Source: Rapana venosa (taxonomy: Eukaryota > Mollusca > Gastropoda > Neogastropoda > Muricidae). Taken from it: 64,000 bases of DNA. Shown piece by piece: positions 36,124-47,499 of this stretch. The stretch lies in NCBI GenBank assembly GCA_028751875.1, contig CM054154.1, positions 54,303,462-54,367,461 on the forward strand, written 5' to 3'. Within the stretch, counting starts at the first letter, position 1; each line of letters begins with the position of its first letter. The position numbers and the translations under genes are program-made. Below the pieces are notes generated by a model. The model ran no database searches. It was not told where the DNA came from and was given only the letters and a program-made list of their open reading frames with translations.

Positions 36124-37264
36124 ACATACACTGCCGCACTAGCCGCCGACATCCAGAACCACCACCCCTACCCTCACAAACCCACACACACACGGGGGAG
36201 GTCGGACAGACACACTAACAGGGTGGGTTGGGTGAGCGGGGGGGAGCGGGGGGGGGGACGTAGGGTGGGGGGGGGGGGGGAAGGTGGGGGTGATGGGTGG
36301 GGTGGTGGGGGAGTGGGGGTGCACTGCCTGGTGGGCCGGCGCGGGCACCCCTACCCCTCACACCCACGACACACACACACACTAACACTACCACACATCA
36401 CTGCCCACGGTGGGGGGGCCAGCGGGGGGGGGTTCCCTACCGCTCAAACACACCCACACACCCACACACACAAACACACACACAGCCCACCCACCCCTAC
36501 CCACACAATCCCACGACACACACACACTAACACACTCTCACGCCCACCCACCCCTACCCACACACCCACACAGCAAACACAAACACACAATCACAGCCCA
36601 CACCCCACCCCTACCCTCAACCCCACACAACACAAACACTAACAACCCACACATCACTGCCCACGCCAAAACCCCCTACCCACACGGACACACACAAACA
36701 CACACACAAACACACACATCTTTGGCCCACCCACCCCCTACCCCTCACACCCCACACACACACAAACACACATCACGGCCCACCCACCCCTCCCCTCCAC
36801 ACCCACACACCCACACACACACAATAGAACACTAACACACCTTCACTGCCCACCCAACCCCTAACCCTCAACAAGACCCCACACAAACACAAATTACTGC
36901 CCAACCACCCCCTACCCACACCACCCACACACCCACACAAACACCCACACATCAACTGCCCACGCCACCCCTACCCACACACCCACACACACTAACAACA
37001 ACACACATCACTGCCCACCCACCCCTACCCCTCACCCCCCACCACACCCACACACACTAACACACATCACTGCCCACAAAACCACCCCTACCCTCACACC
37101 CACACCACACACACACACACTAAAACGACACATCACTGCACAAAACCCACCCACGCCAACCCAACACACACAAAACACATATCACTGAACACACCCCCCA
37201 CCTAACCCACAACATCACTAAAACCCCTCCCCCTCCTCCCCCCCCCCCCCCCTACACACAAATC
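36124..37264. repeat. Minisatellite 2 with G-run block (unit copy 2)
   Basis: Identical to 19,740-20,880. The G-run block is at 36,195-36,354. Confidence 0.9.
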
Positions 37265-37373
37265 CCCTCTCCATACAGGAATCTGGCATCCGTACGTGGC
37301 TTCTGATTCCACCTGTAAGCTCTCTCTTTCCATTTCAATACTGCAATGCTCTAGTATAAAACAAACGGCAAAC

Positions 37374-37559
37374 AAACAAGCAAACGAAAATGGATGTGAA
37401 AAAAAGTACTTAATTCCAAAATCCCACGATATAAGAGAAATCTAAAAAAGGGTGTAGAAGATACAGGCCTTACAAAAGCGCATACACATGGGGACAGGAA
37501 TGTAAAAAAAAGCACTTAAGTTCATATTCCACTATCCTCGATATAAAAATAATAAATAA
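37374..37559 (+). mobile_element. SINE 3'-tail fragments (unit copy 2)
   Basis: Identical to 20,990-21,175. Confidence 0.6.
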
Positions 37560-37608
37560 CGAACAAACATGCATGCAGAAAATAGAGAGAACCAGCACAA
37601 CCAAAAAA

Positions 37609-38026
37609 TGAGGAGAAAGAGGAGGGAGAGGCATTAAAAGAGGAGGAGTGAGAGGAGAATAAGAAGAAAAGAAGAAGAAAAGATAAGAAGAAGCAGAAAG
37701 AATAAAGAAGAAAGAATAATAAGAAGAAAGAAGTAAGAAGACGAATAAGAAAATAAGAATAAGAAGAATGCCGCAGCAGCAGAAGCAGAAGAAGAAGAAG
37801 AAAGAAGAAAGAAGAAGCAAGAAAAAAGAAGTAAACGTACACACAGACAGAACCGCACAGACAGACACATAACAGCGTGAGAGAGAGCATAAACAGAGAG
37901 GCAGACAGCTGACACACATACACACACAGAAAATGAAACAGAAGGAGAGAGAGAGAGAGGAGAAGAGAGAGAGAGAGGAGTGAGAAGAGAGAGATAGAGA
38001 AGAGAAGGAGAGAGAGAGATAAAGAA

Positions 38027-38112
<86 letters not shown>

Positions 38113-38119
38113 GGTGGTG
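37609..38119. repeat. Polypurine tract (unit copy 2)
   Basis: Identical to 21,225-21,735. Confidence 0.9.
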
Positions 38120-38403
38120 AGGAAGAAGGAGAAGAAAGAAAAATAGATTGAGAGAACAATATCATAAGTGCAATTGCTCTCAAAACAAAACAAAAGAACC
38201 AACGTGAGAGAGATTTTGTTATATTATCTATTCATCATTTTTATCTATCTTGATTCTTTTAATTTCTCATGAGAGAGAAATATTATGTCATCTATTATTT
38301 CTTTTAACTTTTTTTAAATTCCTTAAATGAAGAGAGAGAGAGTTGTGTTTGAATTATCCACACCAAAAATCACTTCAAGACCTTTCTGTCCACTTGAATA
38401 ATT

Positions 38404-41004
38404 TTGTTCACATTAGCAATACTCTGGAAAGAATGAAAACATGGCAGAGGTTTGACCATCTTCTAGCTGTTTGAAGAAGAACTGCTCCAACAACCACTGG
38501 TGGAAGCATATTGTTGAAGAAAACAGGTTTTCCCCTATACTTCAGTGCCTTATAATGCTGTAGTAACTGTTTAACTCTGACAGTTATCCTCTTTGACAAG
38601 CAGAAACGAACATTCTTCTCTTTTAGTCCATTCCTTCCACCTGACAACTTTTTTTTCCAGCAGTGCATACAATGTGTCATGGTCTCGCAAAATTTAGGCA
38701 CAAAGCGCCCTGAGAAAGTTGTGCAAACCCAACAAAGGACTGTAGTCTGCATATATTTTAGTGTAGAAGGAACATCATTCAAGTCCTTTCACATTATCCT
38801 GTTAATGTGAAATCCCTTTATCCTGAAATAGTGTTATCTCAAGAAACCAACATTCACTACAAGAACACACATTTTTCCCTTCTATTTAAATTTTAGTCCT
38901 TTGTTTATTATGGTGCAGTGTCCAGAACTCTGTGAAGATTTTCTATATGTTCTTCATCTGTGTTCCCTGACACTAGAAAGAGATCCAAAGTAACCATTAG
39001 CTCCTTTGCAGTCTGCAAGTGCATTTTTCCATTGTCCTTTGTAAGAGCATGTGCTGCAAGCATTTTACCCCCAATGGCAACAATATTTGAACTGAAAAAG
39101 GCCTTAGGTGATTTTTATGGTTGTACACTTTACTGCTATCTGGGGTCAGATCAAGTTGATGTTAGCTTAGAAGTCACGTATCCCATTTTAGGTAAAGATG
39201 TTTTGCCTCCTGCATCTTGTCTAGAAAATCTTCATGAGTGGGTCAATGGGGTATAGGTCACCTTCACAAAATTGTGGAAGGAAGGTGGCAGGATGGTATA
39301 AGACGTTTGCCAGCCAACAAGTAAAACCGTGAGGTCTGAGTACGGACTCCCAGCCTCGCCCTTCTTCCCAGTTTATGACAAAAAAATCCGAACTGAATGT
39401 CAAGTCCTTCGGAATGAGACTATAAACCGAGCCCTGTGTGCCGAACCAATGCAGAACCTCTTGTGCAATACGATAAAATCTGTTCCGCTTTTTTCAACGA
39501 GAAAGGCCCCATTGTGTGCCGGTGGGGAACAGAATGACAAAATTTACACAAAACCGCATACACACGGGTCTGGATGTATGGTAAAAGCACATGATTGCTT
39601 ATTCCATTGACCTCGATAAAAAAAAAAGTACATTTGAGCGCTTTTATAATGTTGGCTTTACAAGATTCCGCGCAATAAGATTCATACATAATTATTATTA
39701 TTATTAAATATTATTATAAATAAAATTTAGTTAAATGGTCCCTGATTAGTCTGCACACATTCTGAATGATTACAGGAACAACAGGTGATGCCACAGATTA
39801 TGTTTTCAACTGTTTACAATAATGTCCTTCTCCACCCCCCATTTCATTCAGGGTTGCTTCCATATTTGACTCAGATAGCAAAAGGTACTGGTTTTTGCTT
39901 TCTGAACACAAGAGTATCAATTAGTGGACAAGTAAAGAAACGTGTGTCTTACCCAACTTGCCTAGACTTTTTTTCAAACACCTATGGAAAATTGTTAGAT
40001 ATATCTGCTTCAAACACAAGTGATTTATAAAAATAGATATTTCCAAGGCAAAGGTGAATTTAGCATGATTCTCTAACCAACATATGAGGGTCCATTACCA
40101 ACCACATACCCGACCATGAAATTACCAACTTAGTACCAAACCAACCATTTTTATCTTCATTTCTTTTTCAACCAATCAGTTTTTTAAAGCACAGATTCAT
40201 AACCTTTGAGTACCCAGAAGGATGTATCAAACTGTCCCAGTTGTCCATGTGTTTTGAGAAAAAACAATTGTTGTACTCGTGTCACTGAACTGGCCTGTGT
40301 CAATTTCCATAGGAAGGGAACACTTTGAACATTTACACTCATCCGTAATTACACTGTGAATAGATATCGTTTTGAAGTGGAGTGTACAACGGTACTATGT
40401 GAGGTATCATCCTGACTCTACATTTTCTTGAAGCAGATTGTCCATCCTCCTTCTTTCATGGTTTTCTACAACATGCTCATGTTTCTTGCTGACGCCTCCC
40501 TCTTTTTCCTGAAACACACTATGGCCATGTGACCTTCTTTTGGCAGAAATGACAGACAGACTGAATGGGCTGGGCAGGTATGTGCTCTGTGTTGTGAAGA
40601 TCAACATGTTTGTTGATTTCGATGGTAGTGCCGACTTTAGGGCTGGTGTAACTTTTTTAATACACAACTTTATGGACTGAAGTTCCGATAACAATGTTCG
40701 AGTATCAATGCATTATTTTATTATTTTATTTATTGCGTCCGTGCTTCACTGTTATCATCAGCACTGGCTATTTTACTGGCATCTTCAAAAGTCATGTCCC
40801 TGTGCCAATAACTTTGTCTTTGTTGTCAGACTTGGTATTCCAATAACAAACTGGTCCCGCAAAGCTCTTGGTAAGTGTGTACCAAAAATGCATTTGGCTT
40901 TGATGCAAAATTGGACACATTTTCTGTTTCTTATTGTTCAGTAATGATAACATTTGTGAACTTTCAGCTACAATGGTTTTTACTTTAGGCTTGATGATGA
41001 ATTT
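38404..41004 (-). pseudogene. Ty3/Gypsy gag-pol fragment (unit copy 2)
   Basis: Identical to 22,020-24,620. Confidence 0.7.
39264..39729 (+). mobile_element. tRNA-derived SINE inside the Gypsy element (unit copy 2)
   Basis: Identical to 22,880-23,345. Confidence 0.7.
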
Positions 41005-41013
41005 TCAGAAAGT

Positions 41014-41319
41014 ACACACGTTTCCATCCGCTCTTGCTGCGAGATACCGAGAGCCTACGAAAACCTAGACTTTCAACAAATCCACTGTTGGCGCCGCTCA
41101 TACTCTATTTCGGTGGTCCTATCCGACCAGTGACTGAGCTCCCTCTCTCTCTCTCCTTTCTCACTATCGCCATAAACCTAGATAAGCACACTTTAAACTC
41201 CAGCCACGAATACAAAAATATAACAACCTCAAGATATACCCCCCCGCAAAACACATCAGAGCTATACCACCTATCACTAAAAAAAAAACCCATGTTTCCA
41301 AAATCAACCAGCTAAGTAT
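41014..41319 (+). pseudogene. CR1/L2-like LINE 3' fragment (unit copy 2)
   Basis: Identical to 24,630-24,935. Confidence 0.6.
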
Positions 41320-41530
41320 AACACCTGTGGTTAGTGTGGTTTGGTGGATGTTTTAGCGTTTGTAAAATAAATTTACTATTGAAAATTTATCTCAATAGAA
41401 TTTGACTAGTCAGTGCACCATGTTAATTAAAAACTGATATGATTTACACAATTGATTATTTATATCATGTTGATATGCATGACCTGTGTAGAATAATAGT
41501 ATTGAAAGCATGCGCCATTGATATGTCATA

Positions 41531-42150
41531 CACAAAAAAAACAACACAAACCCCAAACCATTCCCAAAAAAACACACTCCACACTTGTCACACTTAAAAG
41601 TATAGACGTTAAAAAAGAAAACACCAAAAACACACAAAACACCACACAAACCCAAAACACAAACCACCCACACATAAACCACTACACACACATCACACAC
41701 AATACACAAACACATTGTCTATCACTTTATAATTATAGACATTTAAAACCAAACACACAATACACAAAAAAAACACAATACACACAAAACACACCACATA
41801 CACAAAAAATTTTTATACTGTTGGGGTTAAAAGAAAACCCCACACACACATCACACCACATACACAAACCACACAATAACACACCCCACACATTTTCTAT
41901 CATTTATAAAGATAAAGTTAAAAAACACACACACACACAAAACACACAACTACACAACCAACTACACTACACAACACATACACCACACTACAACACCAAA
42001 ACACTCACACACATTGTCATCACTATATAATGTATAACGTTAAAAAAACGAACACACACACATACACATACACACACACACACACATACACACACTCACA
42101 CACATTGTCTACACTTATAATGGATAGACGTTAAACGAACACACACCACC
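41531..42150. repeat. Minisatellite 1, segment B version (last 6 units)
   Basis: Cores near 41,585, 41,714, 41,815, 41,891, 42,014 and 42,105. Variant features match units 10-15 of the array at 17,825-19,700 in order: an ACATT core second, TATAACG fifth and GGATAG sixth. Segment B therefore starts at the homologue of about 19,010, inside the array. Confidence 0.85.
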
Positions 42151-42159
42151 CACACACAC

Positions 42160-43050
42160 AGACACATAAACAAACATCACTGCACCCACCACCCCCCTAC
42201 CCTCACAAACCACACACACACACACACACACTAAACACACACACATCACTGCCACCCACCCCTACCCTCACACCCACACACACACACACACTAACACACA
42301 CACCCCACTGCCCACCCACCCCTACCCTCACAAACCCCCACACCCACACACACTAACACACATCACTGCCCACCACCCCTACCCCACACCCACACACACA
42401 CACACTAACACACTCACGCCCACCCACCCTACCCTCACACCCACACACTAACACACACACATCACTGCCCCACCACCCCTACCCTCACCCCACCCCACAC
42501 AAACACTAACACCACACATCACTTCCCACCCACCCCTACCCCACACACACACACACACACATAACACACATCACTTGCCACCCACCCCTACCCTCACACC
42601 CCACACACACACTAACACACATCACTGCCCCCCCACCCTACCTCACACCCCACACCCACACACACACAACTAAACACACATCACTGCCCACCCACCCTAC
42701 CCTCACAAAACCCCCACAACACACATTACTGCCCACCACCACCCTACCCCACACCCACACACCCACACAACCAACACATCACTGCCCACCCACCCCCTAC
42801 CCACACACCCACACACACTAACCACACACATCATGCCCACCCACCCCCACCCTCACACCCACACACCCACACACACTAACACACATCACTGGGCCCCCCC
42901 ACCCTACCCTCACACCCACCCACAACACACACACTAACACACTCACTGCCCATACCCACCCACCCACCAACACACACATACACATATCACTGAAACACCC
43001 ACCTACCCACACATCACTACCCCTCCCCCTCCTCCCCCCCCCCCCCCTAC
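42160..43050. repeat. Minisatellite 2, segment B version
   Basis: C-rich units with CATCACTGCCCACCCACC and CCTACCCTCACACCC, ending in a poly-C run at 43,036-43,047. The G-run block of the unit version is absent. Confidence 0.9.
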
Positions 43051-43179
43051 ACACAAATCCCCCTCTCCATAAGGGAACTGGCTCCTACGTGGCTTCTGAT
43101 TCCATCCTGTAAGCTCACTTCTTCCATTTCATTACTGCAAGTGCTCTAGTATAAACAAACAAGCAAACAAACAAGCAAA

Positions 43180-43340
43180 CAAAATGGATGTGAAAAAAGT
43201 ACTTATTCCATTATCCTCGATATAAGAGAATATAAAAAAGGGTGTAGAAGATACAGGCCTTACAAAAGCGCATACACATGGGGACTGGATGTAAAAAAAA
43301 GCACTTAAGTGCTTATTCCACTATCCTCGATATAAAAATA
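43180..43340 (+). mobile_element. Two SINE 3'-tail fragments
   Basis: ATGGATGTGAAAAAAG...CCATTATCCTCGATA, then CACATGGGGACTGGATG...CCACTATCCTCGATA. Both match the tail of the SINE at 44,974-45,402, in tandem. Confidence 0.65.
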
Positions 43341-43394
43341 ATAAATAACGAACAAACATGCATGCAGAGATAGAGAGAAACAGCACAACCATAT

Positions 43395-43777
43395 TGAGGA
43401 GAAAGAGGAGGGAGAGGTTGAAAGGAGGAGGAGGAGAGGAGAAAAGAAGAAAAGAAGAAAAAAGATGAAGAAGAAGAAGAAGAATAAAAGAAGAAAGAAA
43501 AGAAGAAGAAAGAAAAGAAGAAGAAGAAGAAGAAGAAGAAGAAGAAGAAGCAGCACAGAAGCAGAAGAAAAGAAGAAGAAGAAGAAGAAGAAGAAGAAGA
43601 AGAAGAAACGTACACCAGACAGACGCACAGACAGACACAGACAGCGTGAGAGAGAGAAAACAGAGAGGCAACAGACTGACACACATACACACACAAAAAT
43701 GACAGAAGAGAGAGAGAGAGGGGAGAAGAGAGAGAGAGAGAGAGAGGAGAGAGAGAAAGGGAGAGAAGAGATAAAAA

Positions 43778-43834
<57 letters not shown>

Positions 43835-43870
43835 GAAGAGAGAGAGAGAGAGAGAGAAGGGTGGGTGGTG
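43395..43870. repeat. Polypurine tract: (GAA)n then (GA)n
   Basis: Nearly pure purine: (GAA)n at about 43,440-43,607, a CAGACAGACA interval, then (GA)n at about 43,705-43,860. The Lys/Arg/Glu-rich and Leu/Ser/Phe-rich frames are translations of the repeat. Confidence 0.92.
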
Positions 43871-44154
43871 TGGAGAGAAGGGAGAAGAAAGAAAAATAGA
43901 ATGAGAGACAATTTCATAAGTGCAATTGCTCTCAAACAAACAAAAGAACCAACGTGAGAGAGATTTTGTTTTATTATCTATTCATTCATTTTTCTATCTT
44001 GATTCTTTTATTTCTCATGAGAGAGAATATTTTGTCATCTATTATTTCATTTAACTTTTTTAAATTCCTTTATTGAGAGAGAGAGAGTTGTGTTTGATTT
44101 AGTCACACCAAAAATCACTTCAAGAGCCTTTCTGTCCAGCTGTGAATAATTTTG

Positions 44155-45368
44155 TTCAGCTTATAGCAATACTCTGGAAGCATGAGAAACAGGCAGAGGT
44201 TGACCATCTTCTGCTGGTTGAAGAAGAACTGCTCCAACACCAATGGGTGAAGCATATGTTTGAAGAATCAGGTTTCCTTTCTGCCTTATAATGCTGTAAA
44301 ACTGTTTACTCTGACATGTTCTCTTTGACAAGCAGGAAAGATCTTTCTTCTCTTTTAGTCCATTTTCCACCTGACATCTTTTTTTCAGCAGTGCATACAA
44401 TGGGGTCATGGTCTCTGCAAAATTGGCACAAAGCGCCTGAGAAAGTTGGCAAACCCCACAAAGGACTGTAGTTCTGCTATTTGTGGGTGAAGGAACAGCA
44501 TTCAAGTCCCTTTTACATTATCCTGTATGGGGAAATCCCTTTTCCTGAAATAGTGTATCTCAAGTAAAAAACTTTTTCTAACATGTACTCACATTTTTCT
44601 TCTTTTTAAATTTTAGTCCTTTGTTTTGTGCAGTGTCCAGAACTCTGTGAAGATTTTCTAGATGTTCTTCATCTGTGTTCCCTGACACTAGAACGAGATC
44701 CATGTAACCTTTAGCTCCTTTGCAGTCTGCAAGTGCATTTTCCATTGTCCTTTGGAAGAGCTGTGCTGCAGCATTTACCCCCAATGGCAACCTTTTGAAC
44801 TGATAAAGGCCTTAGGTGAGTTTATGGTTGTACACTTTCTGCTTTCTGGGGTCAGTTCAAGTTGATGGTAAGCTTGAGTCAAGTCCAGTTTAGTAAAGTG
44901 TTTGCCTCCTGCTATCTTGTCTAGAATATCTTCAAGAGTGGGTATGGGGTATTGGTCTCCTTCACAAAATTGGTGGAAGGAAGGTGGCAGGATGGTTAAG
45001 ACGTTTGCCTGCCAACAAGTAAACCGTGAGGTTCTGAGTTCGATTCCCAGCCTCGCCCTTTCTTCCCAGTTTGACAAAAAAATCGAACTGAATGTCAAAG
45101 TCCTTCGGATGAGACTATAAACCGAGGCCCTGTGTGCGAACGCATGCAGAACATCTTGTGCATACGTTAAATCTTGTTCCGCTTTTCGAAAGAGTAGGCC
45201 ATTGTGTGCCGGTGGGAACAGATGACAAAATTTACAAAACCGCATACACACGGGGACTGGATGTGGAAAAGCACATGAGTGCTTATTCCATTGTCCTCGA
45301 TAAAAAAAAAGTCATTTGAGCGCTTTGATTTGTTGCTTTACAAGATTCAGCGCTATATAGATTCCATA

Positions 45369-45404
<36 letters not shown>

Positions 45405-46615
45405 AATTTGTTAATGGTACCTGAGTAGTCTGCACACATTCTGATTGATGACAGGAACAACAGGGGATGCCCACTGTGAATGTTCAACTGTTTCAATAAT
45501 GTCCTTCTCCACCATTTCATTCAGGGTTGCTTCATATTGATCTCTGATAGCAAAAGGTACTGGTTTTGCTTTCTGAAACACAAGAGTATCATTGTGGACA
45601 TGTAAAGAAACGTGTGTCTTACAACTTGCCTAGACTTTTTTTCAAACAACTTGGGATATTGTTTGATAATATCTGCTTCAACACAAGTGATTTTAAAAAT
45701 AGTTTTCCAAGGCAAGGTGAATTTAGCCATGATGTCTCTACCCAACAATGATGGGCCATTACCATCCACTACCCTGACCATGAAAGTACCTTCTTGTTCT
45801 CCCATTTTTATCTTCATTTCTTTTTCACCAATGCATTTTTTAGCACTTCCTCCATATCCTTTGAGTACCACTGATGGTTGTTTCAAACTGTCCCAGTATG
45901 TCATGTGTTTTGAGAAAATCATTTGTTGTAATCATGTCACTGAACTGCCTGTGTCAATTTCCATTGTGATGGGAACACTTTGTACATTTACACTCATACA
46001 GTAATTACAATGTGAAATTTCGTTTTGAAGTGGAGTGTACACGGTACTATGTGTGTATCATCCTGACTCTCATTTTCTTGAAGCAGATTGTCATCCTCTT
46101 GCTTCATGGTTTCTACAACATGCTCATTTTCTTGCTGACCCTCCCTCTTTTCCTGAAACACACTATGGCCATGTGACCTTCTTTTGGCAGTAATGACAGA
46201 CAGGACTGATGGCTGGCAGTTTGTGCTCTGTGTTGTGAAGATCAACATGTTGTTGTTTCGATGGTAGTGCCGACTTTGGGGCTGGTGTAACTTTTTTAAT
46301 ACAGCACTTTATGGACTGAAGTTCCGAGAACATGTTCGTGTTCAATGCATTTTGCCTCCGTGTTCACTGTTTCATCAGCAATGGCTATTTTCTGGCATTC
46401 TTCAAAAGTCATGTCCTGTGCCAATAACTTTGTCTTTGTTGTCTGACTTGGTATTCCAATAACAAACTGGTCCCGCAAAGCTCTTGGTAAGTGTGTACCA
46501 AAAATGCATTTGGCTTTGATGCAAATTTGGACACATTTTCTGTTTCTGATTGTTCAGTTTGATAACATTTGTAACTTTCAGCTACAATGGTTACTTTGGC
46601 TGATGATGATTTTTC
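44155..46615 (-). pseudogene. Ty3/Gypsy LTR retrotransposon, gag-protease-RT-RNase H remnant
   Basis: A retrotransposon polyprotein read on the minus strand. A gag-like region (about 46,300-46,615) is followed by a CCHC zinc knuckle (CHYCQKK then GHMAIVC, split by a frameshift near 46,160-46,198). The aspartic protease box is IDTGSS (Asp-Thr-Gly codons at 45,947-45,955), with the spacer motif GPSLLGRD near 45,745. The RT follows with QYPIPTLEDIL and FTKLDLTQAYHQLEL (about 44,850-44,950), PLGVNAAAQLFQRTMENAL (about 44,730-44,785) and GYMDLVLVSG where YMDD is expected (about 44,690-44,710). RT connection and RNase H onset (NFAETMTPLYALLKK) run to 44,161. Integrase and LTRs are not found. A SINE splits the RT at 44,974-45,402. 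Several frameshifts make it non-functional. Confidence 0.88.
44974..45402 (+). mobile_element. tRNA-derived SINE inserted in the Gypsy RT
   Basis: An RNA polymerase III-type head with A box TGGTTAAGACG (44,993-45,003) and B box AGTTCGATTCC (45,037-45,047). The central part includes CCTTCGGATGAGACTATAAA, and the 3' part ends GCGCTATATAGATTCC followed by (ATT)n at 45,369-45,402. Gypsy coding sequence flanks it: the minus-strand frame reads up to PLTNF on the right and resumes at FCEGDQYP on the left. Short AAAATTG/AAAATTTG flanks are a plausible target-site duplication. The tail matches that of the L2-like LINE, the probable source of its reverse transcriptase. Confidence 0.88.
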
Positions 46616-46619
46616 AGAA

Positions 46620-47105
46620 GAGTACACGTTCCATCCGCTCTGCTGCAGATACCGTGTGCCTACGAATACCTAGACTCAACAAATCCACTGTTGGCCGCCG
46701 CTCTTTCTCTATTTCGGGTCCATCGACCTGGAATGAGCTCCCTCTCTCTCTCTTCGCCAGAAACCTAGTTAAGACACTTTAAATCCAGCCTCAAGACATA
46801 TATTCAACCTAAGATTTCCCCCCCGTTCACATCAGAGCTATCCCACCTTCACTAACCCATGTCCTATCAACCGCAAAAGTATACGACCTGGGGTGAGTGT
46901 GTTGGGGTGTGTGGCGTTTGTAAAATATTTACTATTAAAATTTTTATCTAAATAGATTTTGTCTGCAGTGCACCATGTTTTAAATCTGTTTGTTTAAACT
47001 ATTGATTATTTATCATTAAATTGCATGACTGTGTAAAATAGGTTGAATGCATGCGCTTTGATTTGTCTTTGCAGAATAGGGCTAATAAAGTTCCAATTTT
47101 TAAAT
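46620..47105 (+). pseudogene. CR1/L2-like LINE, 5'-truncated 3' end
   Basis: The forward frame has SIRSAADTVCLRIPRLNKS, RRSFSISGPSTWNELPLSL and VKTL, the standard C-terminal end of CR1/L2-type RT proteins. A 3' UTR ends in a GGGCTAATAAAGTT-type terminus near 47,085 and an ATT-rich tail. The junction with the Gypsy gag is near 46,615, so one element truncated the other. Confidence 0.82.
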
Positions 47106-47139
47106 TAAAAATTATTATTTTTAAATATTCCAGGGAAAA

Positions 47140-47222
47140 TATCCCCTTGAATGGGAATCGAACCGGGGTCGTCATATTGCGAGCGCAATGTTCTAACCAC
47201 TAGGCTGTCCCTCCCCGGTTAC
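47140..47222 (-). mobile_element. tRNA-like SINE head
   Basis: The minus strand carries a perfect B box GGTTCGATTCC (47,154-47,164) and an A-box-like CTAGTGGTTAGAAC, as in tRNA-derived SINE heads. The acceptor ends do not pair as a real tRNA would, and a poorer relative lies at 61,130-61,205. I read it as a SINE head and not a tRNA gene. 47,223-47,500 has no feature. Confidence 0.65.
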
Positions 47223-47499
47223 GTACATTATGATAGGGGGGGTTTTTTCACGTGAAATTCAGAAATTTAAATTTTAATTACATTTTTCATTGGAATTACT
47301 GATTGTGTTAGAAATTGTTAGAACTGCATTTCCCTTTTGTTTATTGTAGTTCAGTAGACTAGTAACGTAAAGGTGGCGTTTGCATATTTTTTAATTTATC
47401 ATTTCACATGCATTGATCCCTTGAAATTCCTTCTCCTATACAGTACCAACTATACCCTCCTCCTCTGACACTCCCACACCCTCCTTCTTTTTATGTTGT

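Larger units (their letters stand above)
25155..41530. repeat. 16,376-bp unit, copy 2 (probable assembly duplication)
   Basis: Exact repeat of 8,771-25,146 at offset +16,384 over everything I compared, including simple-repeat tracts that normally mutate fastest. No new content is found in it, so sub-features below are listed briefly. Confidence 0.95.

Noticed and set aside
8771..41530. Biological tandem gene amplification of a 16-kb module
   Set aside because: The unit holds no intact gene, both flanks are already represented inside it with insertion-rich noise, and the copies are identical even in microsatellites. An assembly origin explains more.
44980..45060. tRNA gene
   Set aside because: A and B boxes are present, but the sequence continues into a SINE body with an (ATT)n tail and interrupts a Gypsy frame.
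47140..47222. Functional tRNA gene on the minus strand
   Set aside because: The B box is perfect, but the acceptor ends do not pair and the anticodon arm is irregular. A degraded relative at 61,130-61,205 fits a SINE head.
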